Below, in pieces: positions 45,386-55,141 of a DNA stretch of 64,000 nt. This DNA is from Phycisphaerae bacterium (GTDB lineage: Bacteria > Planctomycetota > Phycisphaerae > Phycisphaerales > UBA1924): contig JAEUIW010000003.1 in assembly GCA_016794925.1 (NCBI GenBank), positions 62,001 to 126,000 on the forward strand, given 5' to 3'. Every line of letters begins with the position of its first letter. The first letter of the stretch is position 1. Made by a program: the position numbers and the translations under genes. Below the pieces are notes generated by a model, which had not been told where the DNA came from, searched no databases, and was given only the letters and a program-made list of their open reading frames with translations.

Positions 45386-46060
45386 ATGGACAACCAGCCC
45401 GAGGCGCCCGCCGTCACGATCCTGCTCAACGATCGCCGTCCCGCCTCCGAGCGAATTCAGGACCTCTTGCCGCAGGTGTACCGCCAGCTCCGAGCCTGCG
45501 CTCAGAACTGCCTCGCCGCGGAACGACCGGGCCACACCCTTCAGGCCACGGCGCTCGTCCACGAAGCCTATCTCAAGCTCATCGGACCCCGCGAGATCCC
45601 CTGGCGTAACCGGGCCCATTTCTACGCCGCCGCGGCGGAGGCCATGCGCCGCATCCTGATCGACCACGCTCGGGCCCGGGCCGCCACGATTCGGGGTGGA
45701 GGACGTGGGAGCGGTGAGGGGGGGCCGGGGGGTGAACGGGTTGCGGAGGGAAACCAGTGCGGCCTGGCCGCTCGCCTGGCCGCCGTCAGCCTGAGCGGCC
45801 TCCCTGATCCCTCGTCCGGTGCCCAATGCGCCGGATTCCTGATCCTCGACGAGGCCGTGTCCCGCTTGGAGAGCGTGGACCAGGAGGCCGCAACCGTCGT
45901 CCGGTTCCGCTATTTCGCCGGCCTGAGCATCGACCAGACCGCCTCGGCACTGGGCGCCTCGCCGGCGACCGTCAAACGATCGTGGGCGTTTGCCCGGGGC
46001 TGGCTGAAGGAAGCAATCGAGGCGGGCCGGGTCGAGGCACGCATGGTGGAGTTGTCATGA
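45386..46060 (+). CDS. ECF sigma factor of the planctomycete type
   Basis: An extracytoplasmic-function sigma factor of 224 residues, of the Sigma70_ECF group (PF07638-like) common in planctomycetes. Region 2 includes HTLQATALVHEAYLKLI and WRNRAHFYAAAAEAMRRILIDHARA; region 4 is FRYFAGLSIDQTASALGASPATVKRSWAFARGWL. The linker is enlarged by a Gly-rich stretch (about 104-125) of low complexity. Its stop overlaps the start of the Ser/Thr kinase gene (ATGA), the usual arrangement in this phylum, in which the kinase is thought to control the sigma factor. Confidence 0.93.
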   Translation: MDNQPEAPAVTILLNDRRPASERIQDLLPQVYRQLRACAQNCLAAERPGHTLQATALVHEAYLKLIGPREIPWRNRAHFYAAAAEAMRRILIDHARARAATIRGGGRGSGEGGPGGERVAEGNQCGLAARLAAVSLSGLPDPSSGAQCAGFLILDEAVSRLESVDQEAATVVRFRYFAGLSIDQTASALGASPATVKRSWAFARGWLKEAIEAGRVEARMVELS

Positions 46061-48861
46061 CGGAACACAATCACGAGGAATTGCGCCGGCTCTTTGATCT
46101 CGCGATCGCGGCGCCGGCGGCGCAACGCTCCGCGCTCCTGGCTCGCGAGTGCCGCGGCGACGCCGGGCTGAAGCTGCGCATCGAGGCCATGATCGCCGCG
46201 GCCGAGGATGAACGGTTCCTCGCCTCCCCGACCGCGGACCTTCACGCGGTGACCCCCCTAGACCGCGCGACCGTGGAAGCTTCGCCGTCCGTGCCCGCGC
46301 CGCCGTTCGAGGCCTCGGGCGGCCTGCGCGAGGGGCCCGGCACGCGGATCGGTCCGTACAAGCTCCTCCAGCTCATCGGCGAAGGCGGGTTCGGCTCCGT
46401 GTTCATGGCCGAGCAGGAGAAGCCCGTCGCGCGCAAGGTCGCGCTCAAGATCATCAAGCTGGGCATGGACACGCGCCAGGTAATCGCCCGCTTCGAGGCC
46501 GAGCGTCAGGCGCTGGCGATGATGGACCACCCCAACATCGCCAAGGTGTTCGACGCCGGCGCCACCGAGACGGGCCGCCCGTACTTCGCGATGGAACTGT
46601 GCGCCGGCCAGCCCATCTCAGAGTACTGCGACAGGAACAACCAGAGCATCAGCGAGCGGCTGGAGCTCTTCGCGCAGGTCTGCACCGCCGTTCAGCACGC
46701 GCACACCAAGGGCATCATCCACCGCGACATCAAGCCCAGCAACGTGCTGGTCTCAACCCAGGACGGGCGGCCCCACGCCAAGGTGATCGATTTCGGCATC
46801 GCCAAGGCCACCGCCAGCAAGCTCACCGAGAAAACGCTCTTCACTGAGCTCAAGCAGCTCATCGGCACACCCGAGTACATGAGCCCCGAGCAGGCCGAGG
46901 GATCGCTCGACATCGACACGCGGACCGACGTGTACTCCCTCGGCGTGCTCCTCTACGAGCTCCTCACCGGCAGCACACCCTTCAGCAGCAAGGAGCTCCG
47001 CTCCGCCGCCTTTGGGGAGATCCAACGCATCATCCGCGAGGTCGATCCCCCCAAGCCCAGCACCCGGCTCTCCCAGCACGCCGACACCCTTGCCGCCGTC
47101 GCCGCCCGCAGACAGACCGAGCCACGCAAGCTCGGCATCGCCGTGCGCGGCGAACTGGACTGGATCGTCATGAAGGCGCTGGAGAAGGACCGCGCGCGCC
47201 GCTACGAGTCCGCCAACGGGCTCGGCATGGACGTCCGCCGTTATCTCGCCGGGGAGAACGTGCTGGCCGCGCCCCCGAGCGTCGTGTACCGGGCGCGCAA
47301 GTTCGTCCGACGCCATCGCGTGGGCGTGGCGGCCGGAGGCGTCGCGGCGGCCGCGCTCGTCATCGGCTGCGCGGTGGCGATGACGGGGTTTTACTCGGCC
47401 GTCCGTTCCAGGGACGCCGAGGCCCAGGCCCGGATCGCCGAGAACGCCGCGCGAACGGCGGCCGAGCAAGCCAGCCAGCGCGAGGCCGCGCAGCGCCGCA
47501 TGGCGGAGAATCGCCTCCGGGAATCCGAGGCGACCGTCCGCTTCCTCGACGACATGCTCGGCGCCGTCGATCCCCTCGCCCAGGGCAAGGACGTGACCGT
47601 CCGGCAGGTCCTGGACCGGGCGGCCGCCACGGTCTCCAAGCAGTTCCAGGATCGTCCGCTGATCGCGGCCCGCTTGCACGGCACCATCGGGCGCACCCTC
47701 ATTGGCCTGGGCGCGTACGACGCCGCGGACGTCCACGTGCGCGAGAACCTGGCCATCCGGCGCCGCGTGCTGGGAGCGGAGCACGAGGACACCTGCCGGG
47801 CCGTGAACGAGCTCGGTGTGCTCCTGGTCAAGAGCGGCGCGCACGCCGATGCCGAATCGCTGTACAGGCAGGCGATCACGGATCACGAGCGGCTCTTCGG
47901 CCGGCGGAACGAGATCACGCTCGAGAGCATCGACGGCCTGGCCACGCTCTACGCCATGCAGATGCGCCCCGAGCTGGCCGCTCCGCTCGTGAACGAAGTG
48001 CTCGAGGGTCGCACGACGCTGCTCGGGAAGGACCATCAGGAGACCGTCAGCTGCATGAACACGCTCGCGACCATGTACGCCGACCTGTGCAGGTTCGACG
48101 AATCGCGGGCCCTCTTCGAGAACGCCATCGCGATCCAGGACCGGATCTCCAGCCCCGAGCACCCCTACGCGCTGGAAATCCGTGCGAACTATTCGTGGAT
48201 GCAGTACTGGGCCGCGATGCAGCAACCGGGACTAGATCCCGCGGAAAAGCGGAAGATGCTCCAGTCGGCCCGGGCCCTGGGCGAGCAGACGCTCCAGGCG
48301 AGAATCCGCGTGATGGGCGAGGAGCACCAGGGGACCATCACCTCGATGAACAACCTGGCGAACATCTACAGCGAGTTGGGAATGCCCGTCGAGGCCGAGG
48401 TGCTCCGGAAGAAGGACGTCGAGGTGTCGCTCCGCACGCTGGGAGAGGAGCACCCCGACACGATCACGTCGCTGTCCAACTTCGGGAGCTTCCTGTTCAA
48501 GCAGAAACGATTCCAGGACGCGCTGCCGTACCTGGAGCGGGCGCTCCGCAATTCGCGCAAGGCGCTCCCGCCGGACAACCCCGGCACCGCCTTCACGCTC
48601 GCACGTTACGGCGACTGCCTCCGCGAACTGGGACGGTTCGCGGACGCCGAGCTCCCGCTCCTCGAAGCCCGCGGCATCGTCGTGCGCACCATGGGCGAGC
48701 AGCATCCCATCGCCAGGCAGATGGCCCTCTCGACCGTCACCCTCTACGAAGCGTGGGACAGGGCCGAGCCCGGAAAAGGCCACGACGTCAAGGCCGCGCA
48801 ATGGAAAGCCACGGTCGGCACCGACGCGAACGCGAACGCCGAGCAGCCCCCACCCAAGTGA
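46057..48861 (+). CDS. Membrane Ser/Thr protein kinase with TPR repeats
   Basis: A 934-residue Hanks-type kinase. The N-terminal 90 residues form a helical lead; the catalytic domain (about 101-400) has the glycine loop GEGGFG (108-113), Lys131, HRDIKPSN (222-229, catalytic Asp224) and DFG (245-247). A membrane span lies at about 425-450, followed by a coiled-coil stretch rich in Ala, Glu and Arg and then several tetratricopeptide repeats of the NPHF/Kinesin-light-chain type (LGAEHEDTCRAVNELGVLL, GEEHPDTITSLSNFGSFL and others) to about residue 910. It is coupled to the ECF sigma gene upstream. The TPR part is probably outside and may sense a ligand. Confidence 0.95.
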   Translation: MTEHNHEELRRLFDLAIAAPAAQRSALLARECRGDAGLKLRIEAMIAAAEDERFLASPTADLHAVTPLDRATVEASPSVPAPPFEASGGLREGPGTRIGPYKLLQLIGEGGFGSVFMAEQEKPVARKVALKIIKLGMDTRQVIARFEAERQALAMMDHPNIAKVFDAGATETGRPYFAMELCAGQPISEYCDRNNQSISERLELFAQVCTAVQHAHTKGIIHRDIKPSNVLVSTQDGRPHAKVIDFGIAKATASKLTEKTLFTELKQLIGTPEYMSPEQAEGSLDIDTRTDVYSLGVLLYELLTGSTPFSSKELRSAAFGEIQRIIREVDPPKPSTRLSQHADTLAAVAARRQTEPRKLGIAVRGELDWIVMKALEKDRARRYESANGLGMDVRRYLAGENVLAAPPSVVYRARKFVRRHRVGVAAGGVAAAALVIGCAVAMTGFYSAVRSRDAEAQARIAENAARTAAEQASQREAAQRRMAENRLRESEATVRFLDDMLGAVDPLAQGKDVTVRQVLDRAAATVSKQFQDRPLIAARLHGTIGRTLIGLGAYDAADVHVRENLAIRRRVLGAEHEDTCRAVNELGVLLVKSGAHADAESLYRQAITDHERLFGRRNEITLESIDGLATLYAMQMRPELAAPLVNEVLEGRTTLLGKDHQETVSCMNTLATMYADLCRFDESRALFENAIAIQDRISSPEHPYALEIRANYSWMQYWAAMQQPGLDPAEKRKMLQSARALGEQTLQARIRVMGEEHQGTITSMNNLANIYSELGMPVEAEVLRKKDVEVSLRTLGEEHPDTITSLSNFGSFLFKQKRFQDALPYLERALRNSRKALPPDNPGTAFTLARYGDCLRELGRFADAELPLLEARGIVVRTMGEQHPIARQMALSTVTLYEAWDRAEPGKGHDVKAAQWKATVGTDANANAEQPPPK

Positions 48862-48933
48862 CCGCGCACACACGCCGCCCTGATGCCGTTCGTGGGCTCC
48901 GCGCCATCATGCTCGCTCAGGGTTGTGACGCGC

Positions 48934-49224
48934 TCAGTTGGTCGACGCGAGCTTCGCCAAATAGGACGGGCGCGGCGTCTTCGGGTCGATCGGCTCGACG
49001 TGGACCTTGTTCCCGTGGTACAGCACCTTCCCGTGACCCACGGAGAACAGCGTGTCGTCTTTCCCACGACGGACCATGAAGCCCGGCTTGAACGGCGTGC
49101 CCACCTGACGCACGATAATCGAGCCAGGCTGCGCCACTTCGCCGCCGTAGAGCTTGATGCCGCGGAACTGCGGGTTCGAATCGCGCCCGTTCTTCGTCGA
49201 ACCCTGGCCCTTTTTGTGTGCCAT
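48934..49224 (-). CDS. rpmA: Ribosomal protein bL27
   Basis: Large-subunit protein at the peptidyl-transferase centre. The 96-residue sequence starts [20 protein letters not shown] and includes [19 protein letters not shown] and [10 protein letters not shown], all family landmarks. There is no cleavable N-terminal extension. It usually follows rplU (bL21), but here it stands alone, converging with the kinase gene. Confidence 0.98.
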   Translation of the reverse strand: MAHKKGQGSTKNGRDSNPQFRGIKLYGGEVAQPGSIIVRQVGTPFKPGFMVRRGKDDTLFSVGHGKVLYHGNKVHVEPIDPKTPRPSYLAKLASTN

Positions 49225-49308
49225 AGCGAATTCCTCGTGCGTTCCCGATCCTGCTCCCTTGAATGAAGGGTCGCGCGAGTCGTGGAAGGGGAGGACTTTA
49301 TCCTCCCG

Positions 49309-49956
49309 TTACCGCATGATCCACCGCTTCTCCGCCAGTTGAATCGGTTCGTCGCGCCGCCCGCCCAACTCCCCGGGCGCGGCGAACCGCAGCATCAACG
49401 TCTTGCGCAGGGTCACTTTTTCCTTCGCGCCGGGAGGGATGATCGTGGCGGTCTCGCCCGAGAAACCCGCCGCGAACACGGAAAGCTCCGCCGGATTCAC
49501 GTCCACGACCGGCCAGATCACCACGCCGTCGCGAGCATTCTCCTCGCCTTGCAGCAAGGTGCCCGAACTGATCGCGATCTGGTCCTGGGCCATGGGATTG
49601 CCCGCGTGCCGCAGAATCGTCCTGGTCACTTCCGCGGGAACGTCGCGACCGGATCGCTGCACGTCCCCCTCGCCGTTGGCCAGATCGAACGAGGGTGAGA
49701 AGAGCAAGTCCTGCTTCGAATTGTTCACCACTGTGTACGTCAAATACAGGTACTGCCGCGGCCCATCGGGCGTTTCCACCACCAGGTGCCGCAGGCCCCC
49801 GGGCTTCACGTCCAGTTGCCAGCGCTTCGGTACCGCGTCCGGTTCGGGAGCCCAGCCGCCCAGCAGGACCGTTGCGGCGGCCGTCACCAGCCCCGCCAGC
49901 CACGCGCGCGGCGCACGGCGCCTTCTACCATCAACCCGACCTCTGGTGTTTGCCAT
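49309..49956 (-). CDS. Exported hypothetical protein
   Basis: A 215-residue protein from the ATG at 49956 with a basic start (MANTRGRVDGRRRRAPR) and a hydrophobic signal or anchor (AWLAGLVTAAATVLLGGWA, about 18-36). The mature domain is strand-rich (LRHLVVETPDGPRQYLYLTYTVVNN) with an immunoglobulin-like feel and no recognised motif. Several related proteins of this form occur in planctomycetes. It is divergent from the GNAT gene and lies 84 bases upstream of rpmA on the same strand. Confidence 0.65.
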   Translation of the reverse strand: MANTRGRVDGRRRRAPRAWLAGLVTAAATVLLGGWAPEPDAVPKRWQLDVKPGGLRHLVVETPDGPRQYLYLTYTVVNNSKQDLLFSPSFDLANGEGDVQRSGRDVPAEVTRTILRHAGNPMAQDQIAISSGTLLQGEENARDGVVIWPVVDVNPAELSVFAAGFSGETATIIPPGAKEKVTLRKTLMLRFAAPGELGGRRDEPIQLAEKRWIMR

Positions 49957-50180
49957 GGACCGCCTTTCGGTGCTGAGCGCGTAGTCTAGTGTCCGGCCTG
50001 AAGCCGTCAACGCGGACCTTCGGCCGATCTCCGACCGGAGCCGAGATTCGCATGAAGCCGGGAACGGTTGCACAGTCTGATGCCGGGGGATTCCCAGACC
50101 GCGGCAAGCCCACTGGCCCCGGATCGGAACCCGACCTCTCATGGAATTCGGCGCGTACCTCTGGACCGACCCCTATTCCG

Positions 50181-51161
50181 ATGCCCTCACGCTTGCTGGG
50201 TCAGGCGCTCCGCCGGCTCTTTGGCGGCCGTGCCGCTCAATTCGAATCGGATTCCCCGGAGCACCTGTGGTGTACCGTCGATCCGCCCATTTCCAATCGG
50301 ATTCCGCATCCCACGGATGAGGGTCAATCAGGGAGAATTCGTGAAGTTGCCATGGGCAACTTTGGTCCCGGCCGAACCGCGATGATGGTCTGCGCGGAGC
50401 CGTCGAGCCCAGACACGGAGGCCGAGGCCGCGGAGGTCGTTCGTGCCGTGTGCGCGGACCTCAAGTCTCAACTCATTGGGCCTGCAGGATTATCGGGCCA
50501 AATTCTGGCTCAGGTACTCCTCGACGTCGAACCATCATCACTGAGTCGGGTGTTCGGGGTCGCGGGGTTCTCGCGGCTCGCGAATCTGGCGTATTTGCGC
50601 CGGTCCCTGCCCGTGCGCGTCACGCGCCCCGCTGGATTCAAGATCGGGACGTCGCTCGGACCGGGGATCGATGCGATCACGCTGGCGGAACTTGGCGCCC
50701 GGGGCGGCGCCGGCCCTTCCGCGGACGCCATCGCGGCGGAAGCAATGGAACGGTCGTACGAGGCCACGCTCGATTGTCCGGAGTTGTGCGGCATGCGTCG
50801 GACCTCGGACGTGCTCGCGTTACATAAGTCCGTGGGCGAGTTCGACCCCAACCTGTGGTGGATCATCTTCGACAGGGGCGAGGCGTCGGGCTGCATGTTC
50901 CTCAACCGGTGCGCGGGGATGCGGGCGGTGGAGCTGGTCTACCTGGGTCTCGCGCCCGCGCTGCGCGGGCGGGGCCTCGCGCGGAAGCTGCTCGAAGCCG
51001 GCGTGGAAGCGCTCGCCGGAGGGCGCGAGGTCACGCTGGCGTGCGCCGTGGACACCCGCAACACGCCCGCGCGGCGCCTGTACGAATCGGTCGGGTTCCG
51101 CGGCTACGCGACGCGGGCGGCGTACATCCGCACGATTTCTGCGGGATCCGGCCTGGCCTGA
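50181..51161 (+). CDS. GNAT-family N-acetyltransferase
   Basis: An acetyltransferase of about 326 residues. The C-terminal GNAT domain has LVYLGLAPALRGRGLARKLLEAGVEAL, whose RGRGLA is the acetyl-CoA loop, and ends in a strand and helix with ARRLYESVGF. The N-terminal half has a second, degenerate alpha/beta domain, as in mycothiol-synthase-like double GNATs. The start is uncertain: the frame opens at 49989, the stretch 50052-50180 looks non-coding in composition, and ATGs at 50181 and 50352 are both possible. Substrate unknown. Confidence 0.72.
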   Translation: MPSRLLGQALRRLFGGRAAQFESDSPEHLWCTVDPPISNRIPHPTDEGQSGRIREVAMGNFGPGRTAMMVCAEPSSPDTEAEAAEVVRAVCADLKSQLIGPAGLSGQILAQVLLDVEPSSLSRVFGVAGFSRLANLAYLRRSLPVRVTRPAGFKIGTSLGPGIDAITLAELGARGGAGPSADAIAAEAMERSYEATLDCPELCGMRRTSDVLALHKSVGEFDPNLWWIIFDRGEASGCMFLNRCAGMRAVELVYLGLAPALRGRGLARKLLEAGVEALAGGREVTLACAVDTRNTPARRLYESVGFRGYATRAAYIRTISAGSGLA

Positions 51162-51592
51162 CGCACGGGGCGCGCGGATTCCCACAGACTTTGCACGTCG
51201 GGCGCGCGGCGGCGCGCCGGAACGTGGAGAAGTTTTTTTTCGGCGCGCAAGTCCCGCTCGATTCGCGTTCAATGCGCGCGTTGTGTGAAGAAATGATGAT
51301 GGTGAGGTTGAGTCACGACGCGTCGCGTGGTATCTTCCTGTCGGTCACGGATGCGGACCGGCGAACCGCCGGCGCCAGCTTCGACCCACGACGCCAACGC
51401 ACAACGACGGCCTGGGGCCTGTCCCAGGTTTCGCGCTGCGGGTGCGCCCTGTGTCGGGGAGCGCCCGGCTCGGCTGTGAACGGACTCGGGGTGTTCGAGA
51501 GAGTTCAGCGGGTCCCATTGACCGTTCCCGACGCCGCTCGTGGGTCCGGGGCGGATGAGTCGACATCGCGAAGCCCGGGAGAGGTGTGACCG
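51162..51592. other. 431-base gap upstream of dnaA
   Basis: Gap between the GNAT gene and dnaA. It holds a possible terminator at 51201-51240 and otherwise no recognised gene. The distal part should carry the dnaA promoter. I searched by eye for TTATCCACA and close variants; only TTCCCACAG near 51180 is faintly similar, so no origin is claimed. Confidence 0.4.
51201..51240 (+). terminator. Possible terminator after the GNAT gene
   Basis: A seven-pair stem GGCGCGC (51201-51207) and GCGCGCC (51212-51218) with a four-base loop is followed after 14 bases by eight T residues (51233-51240). The distance from stem to T run is too long for a classic intrinsic terminator, so this is weak. Confidence 0.3.
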
Positions 51593-53224
51593 GTGGAGCT
51601 ACGTCACGCTGAGGTGGTGTCGTGCGCGCACGGCGAGCGTTCCGACTTCCCGAACGAGAGCATCGGGCGGGAGCGGGAGGCGGTCGGCGGGCGCGGCGGG
51701 TCCGCGCTGGAATCGCCCGATGAACTCGTCGTGCGGGTACGCGGCGCGGTCGGGGTCCAGAGCTTCGACCGGTACTTTGCGAGTGGCAGCGATGCCGCGT
51801 CCGGCGGGTCGCCCGGGTCAGCGGGCTCGCGGGCCGCGATCCGCGGGCGGAACGAGACCGGCGAGCTCGTGGTTGCCGTCTCCAGCCGGTTTCTCGCCGA
51901 CTGGTACGACCGTCGCTTCGGCGACGCGCTCCGTCGCGCGATCGGGCGGGGTGAGGCGGGCGTGCGCTTCGAGGTTCGCGAGCCGGCGGCCCTTCCCCCT
52001 CGGGTCCCGGCCCGCCAGCCGCCCCGCGACGGGGCGGCCGACGGGCGGCGGGACACGACACGCCCGACCGGGCGCGCGCGGGTCATGCGCGTGGGGCCGG
52101 GCCTGTCGGCGTTTGAGGTCGGCCCGAGCAATCACCTGGCGCACGCCGCCGCCGTGCGGGTGTTGGAAAACGCGACATCCGCGGCGGCGGCGCCCGACAC
52201 CGAACTGCTGTACCTCCACGGTCCGCACGGGTGCGGCAAGTCGCACCTGGCGGAGGGTGTCGCGGACGGGGTTCGGCGGGCGCGCCCGGGATCGTCGGTC
52301 GTGGTGATGTGCGGGGAGCAGTTCGTCAACGAGTTTGTCTCGTCGGTCGTGGCCAAGCGCGTGGACGAATTTCGTCGGCGCGTGCGACGCGCCGACGTGC
52401 TTGTGATCGACGATCTGGAGGCGTTGGCGGGGAAACGTGCGACGCAGGTCGAGCTGCTGCACGCGATGGACGCGGTGCGCGGTCGCGGCGGCCGGGTGGT
52501 CCTGACCGCCGCGGACGACCCTCGGGCGGCGTTGACGCGGGGGTGGATCAGCGCGGGGCTGGCGTCGCGCTGCGGGGCGGGGATGGTGGCTCGCATCGGC
52601 GAGCCGGACGGGGAGCTGCGGGTGCGCCTGGCGTCGGCCCTGGCGGCGCGGCGCGGGCTGGTGCTGGAGGAGCCCGCCGCGCGGGCCCTGGCGTCGTCGG
52701 TGGTCGGCGGCGCGCGTGAGCTGGAGGGGGCGGTGACGCGACTCGACGCGGTCGTGCGCCTCGTGCCGGGCGTGCTCCCGGCGGGCACGGCGATGGGCGT
52801 GCTGGCCCTGGAGCGTGCGCTCCGCGAGTGCGATCCGCGGGGCGCGACGGGCGCGCGGGGCGGCCCCGCGCCGGGCCGCTTCGGAAGCGGGCCGCGTCGG
52901 GCCGTGCGGTTGGAGGAGATCATCGCGCTGGTGACGTCCGAGCTGTCGGTGTCGGTCGAGGAGCTGACCGGCCGGGGTCGGCACGAGCGGATCGTGCTGG
53001 CGCGCGCGTCCATCGCGGTGCTGGCGCGCCGTCTCACGACCCTGTCGTACCCCGATCTCGCGCGCGGCCTGGGCCGGCCGAGTCACTCCACGTTCGTGAC
53101 GGCGGTGCAGCGCCTGGAGCGCAGCGAGCGCGAGGGCGCGGCGCCCCCGCGTTGCCTGGGTTTGCCGGACGCGACGCTGGGCGCGATGCTCAACCGCCTG
53201 CGGGCGCAGTTGTCGGGGGCCTAG
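51593..53224 (+). CDS. dnaA: Chromosomal replication initiator DnaA, divergent
   Basis: AAA+ initiator of 543 residues from a GTG start with GGGAGAGG upstream. Domain I is at about 40-130, linked by a long Arg/Pro-rich domain II. Domain III has Walker A YLHGPHGCGKSHL (208-219), Walker B VLVIDDLEAL (269-278) and the sensor-II region GARELEGAVTRL. Domain IV keeps ERIVLARASIAVLARRLT and the signature helix, but the usual GRDHTTV is RPSHSTF. It is therefore a true DnaA family member with altered DNA-contact residues. dnaN, recF and gyrB are not adjacent. A role as sole initiator is likely but not proven. Confidence 0.88.
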   Translation: MELRHAEVVSCAHGERSDFPNESIGREREAVGGRGGSALESPDELVVRVRGAVGVQSFDRYFASGSDAASGGSPGSAGSRAAIRGRNETGELVVAVSSRFLADWYDRRFGDALRRAIGRGEAGVRFEVREPAALPPRVPARQPPRDGAADGRRDTTRPTGRARVMRVGPGLSAFEVGPSNHLAHAAAVRVLENATSAAAAPDTELLYLHGPHGCGKSHLAEGVADGVRRARPGSSVVVMCGEQFVNEFVSSVVAKRVDEFRRRVRRADVLVIDDLEALAGKRATQVELLHAMDAVRGRGGRVVLTAADDPRAALTRGWISAGLASRCGAGMVARIGEPDGELRVRLASALAARRGLVLEEPAARALASSVVGGARELEGAVTRLDAVVRLVPGVLPAGTAMGVLALERALRECDPRGATGARGGPAPGRFGSGPRRAVRLEEIIALVTSELSVSVEELTGRGRHERIVLARASIAVLARRLTTLSYPDLARGLGRPSHSTFVTAVQRLERSEREGAAPPRCLGLPDATLGAMLNRLRAQLSGA

Positions 53225-53294
53225 CGGTCCGCGCCGCCGCGTCGGGCGCGGCCGAGGCCCGCGGGAGTGGTCCGGGGCCTGCGTCGGCGGGACA

Positions 53295-55064
53295 ATGCGC
53301 GGACCGATGCGCGCGCCCGCCTGGATATTCCGCTCGCTCCTGCTGACGCTGGCGTTCGCGGCCCGGCCCGCCGTCGCTTCCGACGAGGGGGCGCGTCTCG
53401 TGCAGACGCTGCGCGAGGCCGTCCAGGCGGGGCCGGATGCGTCCGCCGCCAACGGCCCGGGCACGACGCGGGCCGAAGGGCGCGACGAGGCGCTCCTGGC
53501 CGGGCTGCGTCGGCTGCGCGATCCCGCGCTCCGGCCGCTGTTCGCCGCCCTCGCGACGGGGCGGAGCGAATCGCAGCGCCGGCACGGCATCCTCGGCCTG
53601 GCCGAGCTGGGGACCTCGAGCCCGGATCCGAACGATGGGGGTGTGCGTCGGGGCGGTCCCGCCGCGGGCGAAATCCCGGGGGGCGTCGATCTGCTGCTGG
53701 TCCGGCGGCTGCCGAACGTGCGCGAGCAGGCTCGTGTGCTCTCCGAGGCGATCGGGCTGGGTCTGATCGGCGCGTCGGACCTGGAGGACCTCGCGCGCTG
53801 GCCGGACATCGACGATGCGCTCGCGATGCTCGTGCAGGGGCGGTTGCGACGCGAGGGCAACGCCGCGGCGGTCGACCTCGCGCTGCTCCGCCGGAAAGCG
53901 GACGCCGAGCGCCCGCTGATCGCGGTGCTCGCGAACTTGCAACTGGCTCAGCTCGGGCTTCCGGCGCGGACCCCCGAGGAAACGATGCGGACGCTGGAGA
54001 TGGTCGGCGAAGCGGACCGCCCCGCCAACCTCGTGCAGGCGCTCCGGTACATCCGTGAGGAGCGGCTCTCCGCCGTGATCGAGTCGGTGCGATGGGCGTT
54101 GGACGCTCCGCTGGGCTCCCCGCTCGTGCGCCTGGAGGCGCTGGGGGTGCTGCTTTCGGTCTGGCCCGGCCGGCCCGATGCGCGGGCGGCGTGGGCCGCG
54201 GAATTCCGCCAGGCGCCCGATCTGGGAGCGCGCACGCAGGCGGCCCTGGTGCTGCTGCACGCGGTCATCGATGCCGAGGATCCCGCTCCGCTCGCGGAGG
54301 CGGCGGCCGAGATCGAGCGCTCCGGCGAGTCGTCGCTCGTGCCCTTGGCGCGGGCGGGTCGGGCGCTCATTTCGTGGCGCGTGTCGCCGGCCGCCGCGGC
54401 GGTCGAGGCGTGGCGCGTCCCGGCGGCCGAGCTGCTGCGATCCGGGAACGTTCCCCGCATCGAGTGGGTGCTCCGAGCCGCTTCGGCCGCGCCGCGAGAC
54501 GGTTCGGCCGCCTCTTCGGAATTGCTCCATCGCGCGCTCGACACGGCGGCCGGGGCGGCGGAGGACACCCGACGGGAGACGTTCGACGCCATGACCATGG
54601 CCGTGGCCCGCGTCCTGGATGCCCGCGACGTGCCCGCGCTCGCGGTGCTGGGCCGGGTGGTCGCCGCCGCGCGGTCCGATTCCAAGGAGCGCACGCTTGT
54701 GAGCCTGCTCGAAGGGCTGAGCCGCAGCCATTGGCGCGAGGGCGCCCGGGCGGTCCTGCGATTCGCCCGAATCGATATCGCGAGCGGGGAGGGGCCGCTC
54801 GGGCCGGGCGGGGCGCGGATCGCGGACCTCGTGACGCTGATCTACGGCGCCGAACCAGGGGCTCCAGCCGAGGGCGAGCCCGCGATCGAGGCGGCGACGG
54901 CCGCTCAGACCCACCTGGGTCGGTTGGAGCGGATCGGGATCGGCTTGGGCTCCGGGGACCTCGCTCCCTGGCAACGGGTGCAGGCCGCGTGGGAAGCGAT
55001 CCGGGCGCGGGGGGAACATGCGGGCGCGCTGGCGGACCTCTGCGCCGCGGTGGGTTCACCCTGA
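53295..55064 (+). CDS. Secreted helical-repeat protein (HEAT-like)
   Basis: A 589-residue protein with a signal peptide (APAWIFRSLLLTLAFAARPAVA) and a mature part made entirely of short Ala/Leu-rich helices in an HEAT/armadillo-like layout, for example RHGILGLAELG, ARVLSEAIGLGLIG and RLEALGVLLSV. There is no catalytic motif and no second membrane span. The ATG at 53295 and one at 53307 are both possible. It begins 70 bases after dnaA on the same strand; no functional link is evident. Confidence 0.7.
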   Translation: MRGPMRAPAWIFRSLLLTLAFAARPAVASDEGARLVQTLREAVQAGPDASAANGPGTTRAEGRDEALLAGLRRLRDPALRPLFAALATGRSESQRRHGILGLAELGTSSPDPNDGGVRRGGPAAGEIPGGVDLLLVRRLPNVREQARVLSEAIGLGLIGASDLEDLARWPDIDDALAMLVQGRLRREGNAAAVDLALLRRKADAERPLIAVLANLQLAQLGLPARTPEETMRTLEMVGEADRPANLVQALRYIREERLSAVIESVRWALDAPLGSPLVRLEALGVLLSVWPGRPDARAAWAAEFRQAPDLGARTQAALVLLHAVIDAEDPAPLAEAAAEIERSGESSLVPLARAGRALISWRVSPAAAAVEAWRVPAAELLRSGNVPRIEWVLRAASAAPRDGSAASSELLHRALDTAAGAAEDTRRETFDAMTMAVARVLDARDVPALAVLGRVVAAARSDSKERTLVSLLEGLSRSHWREGARAVLRFARIDIASGEGPLGPGGARIADLVTLIYGAEPGAPAEGEPAIEAATAAQTHLGRLERIGIGLGSGDLAPWQRVQAAWEAIRARGEHAGALADLCAAVGSP

Positions 55065-55141
55065 ACGCTCAGGAAAGACCAGTGTCGGGCCGATAATCAG
55101 GCCAGCGCCCCGCGCGGGGCCGAGTTTCGGATCGGAGCGAC

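Noticed and set aside
51162-51592. Chromosomal origin next to dnaA
   Set aside because: No DnaA boxes and no AT-rich unwinding region were seen; adjacency to dnaA alone is not enough.
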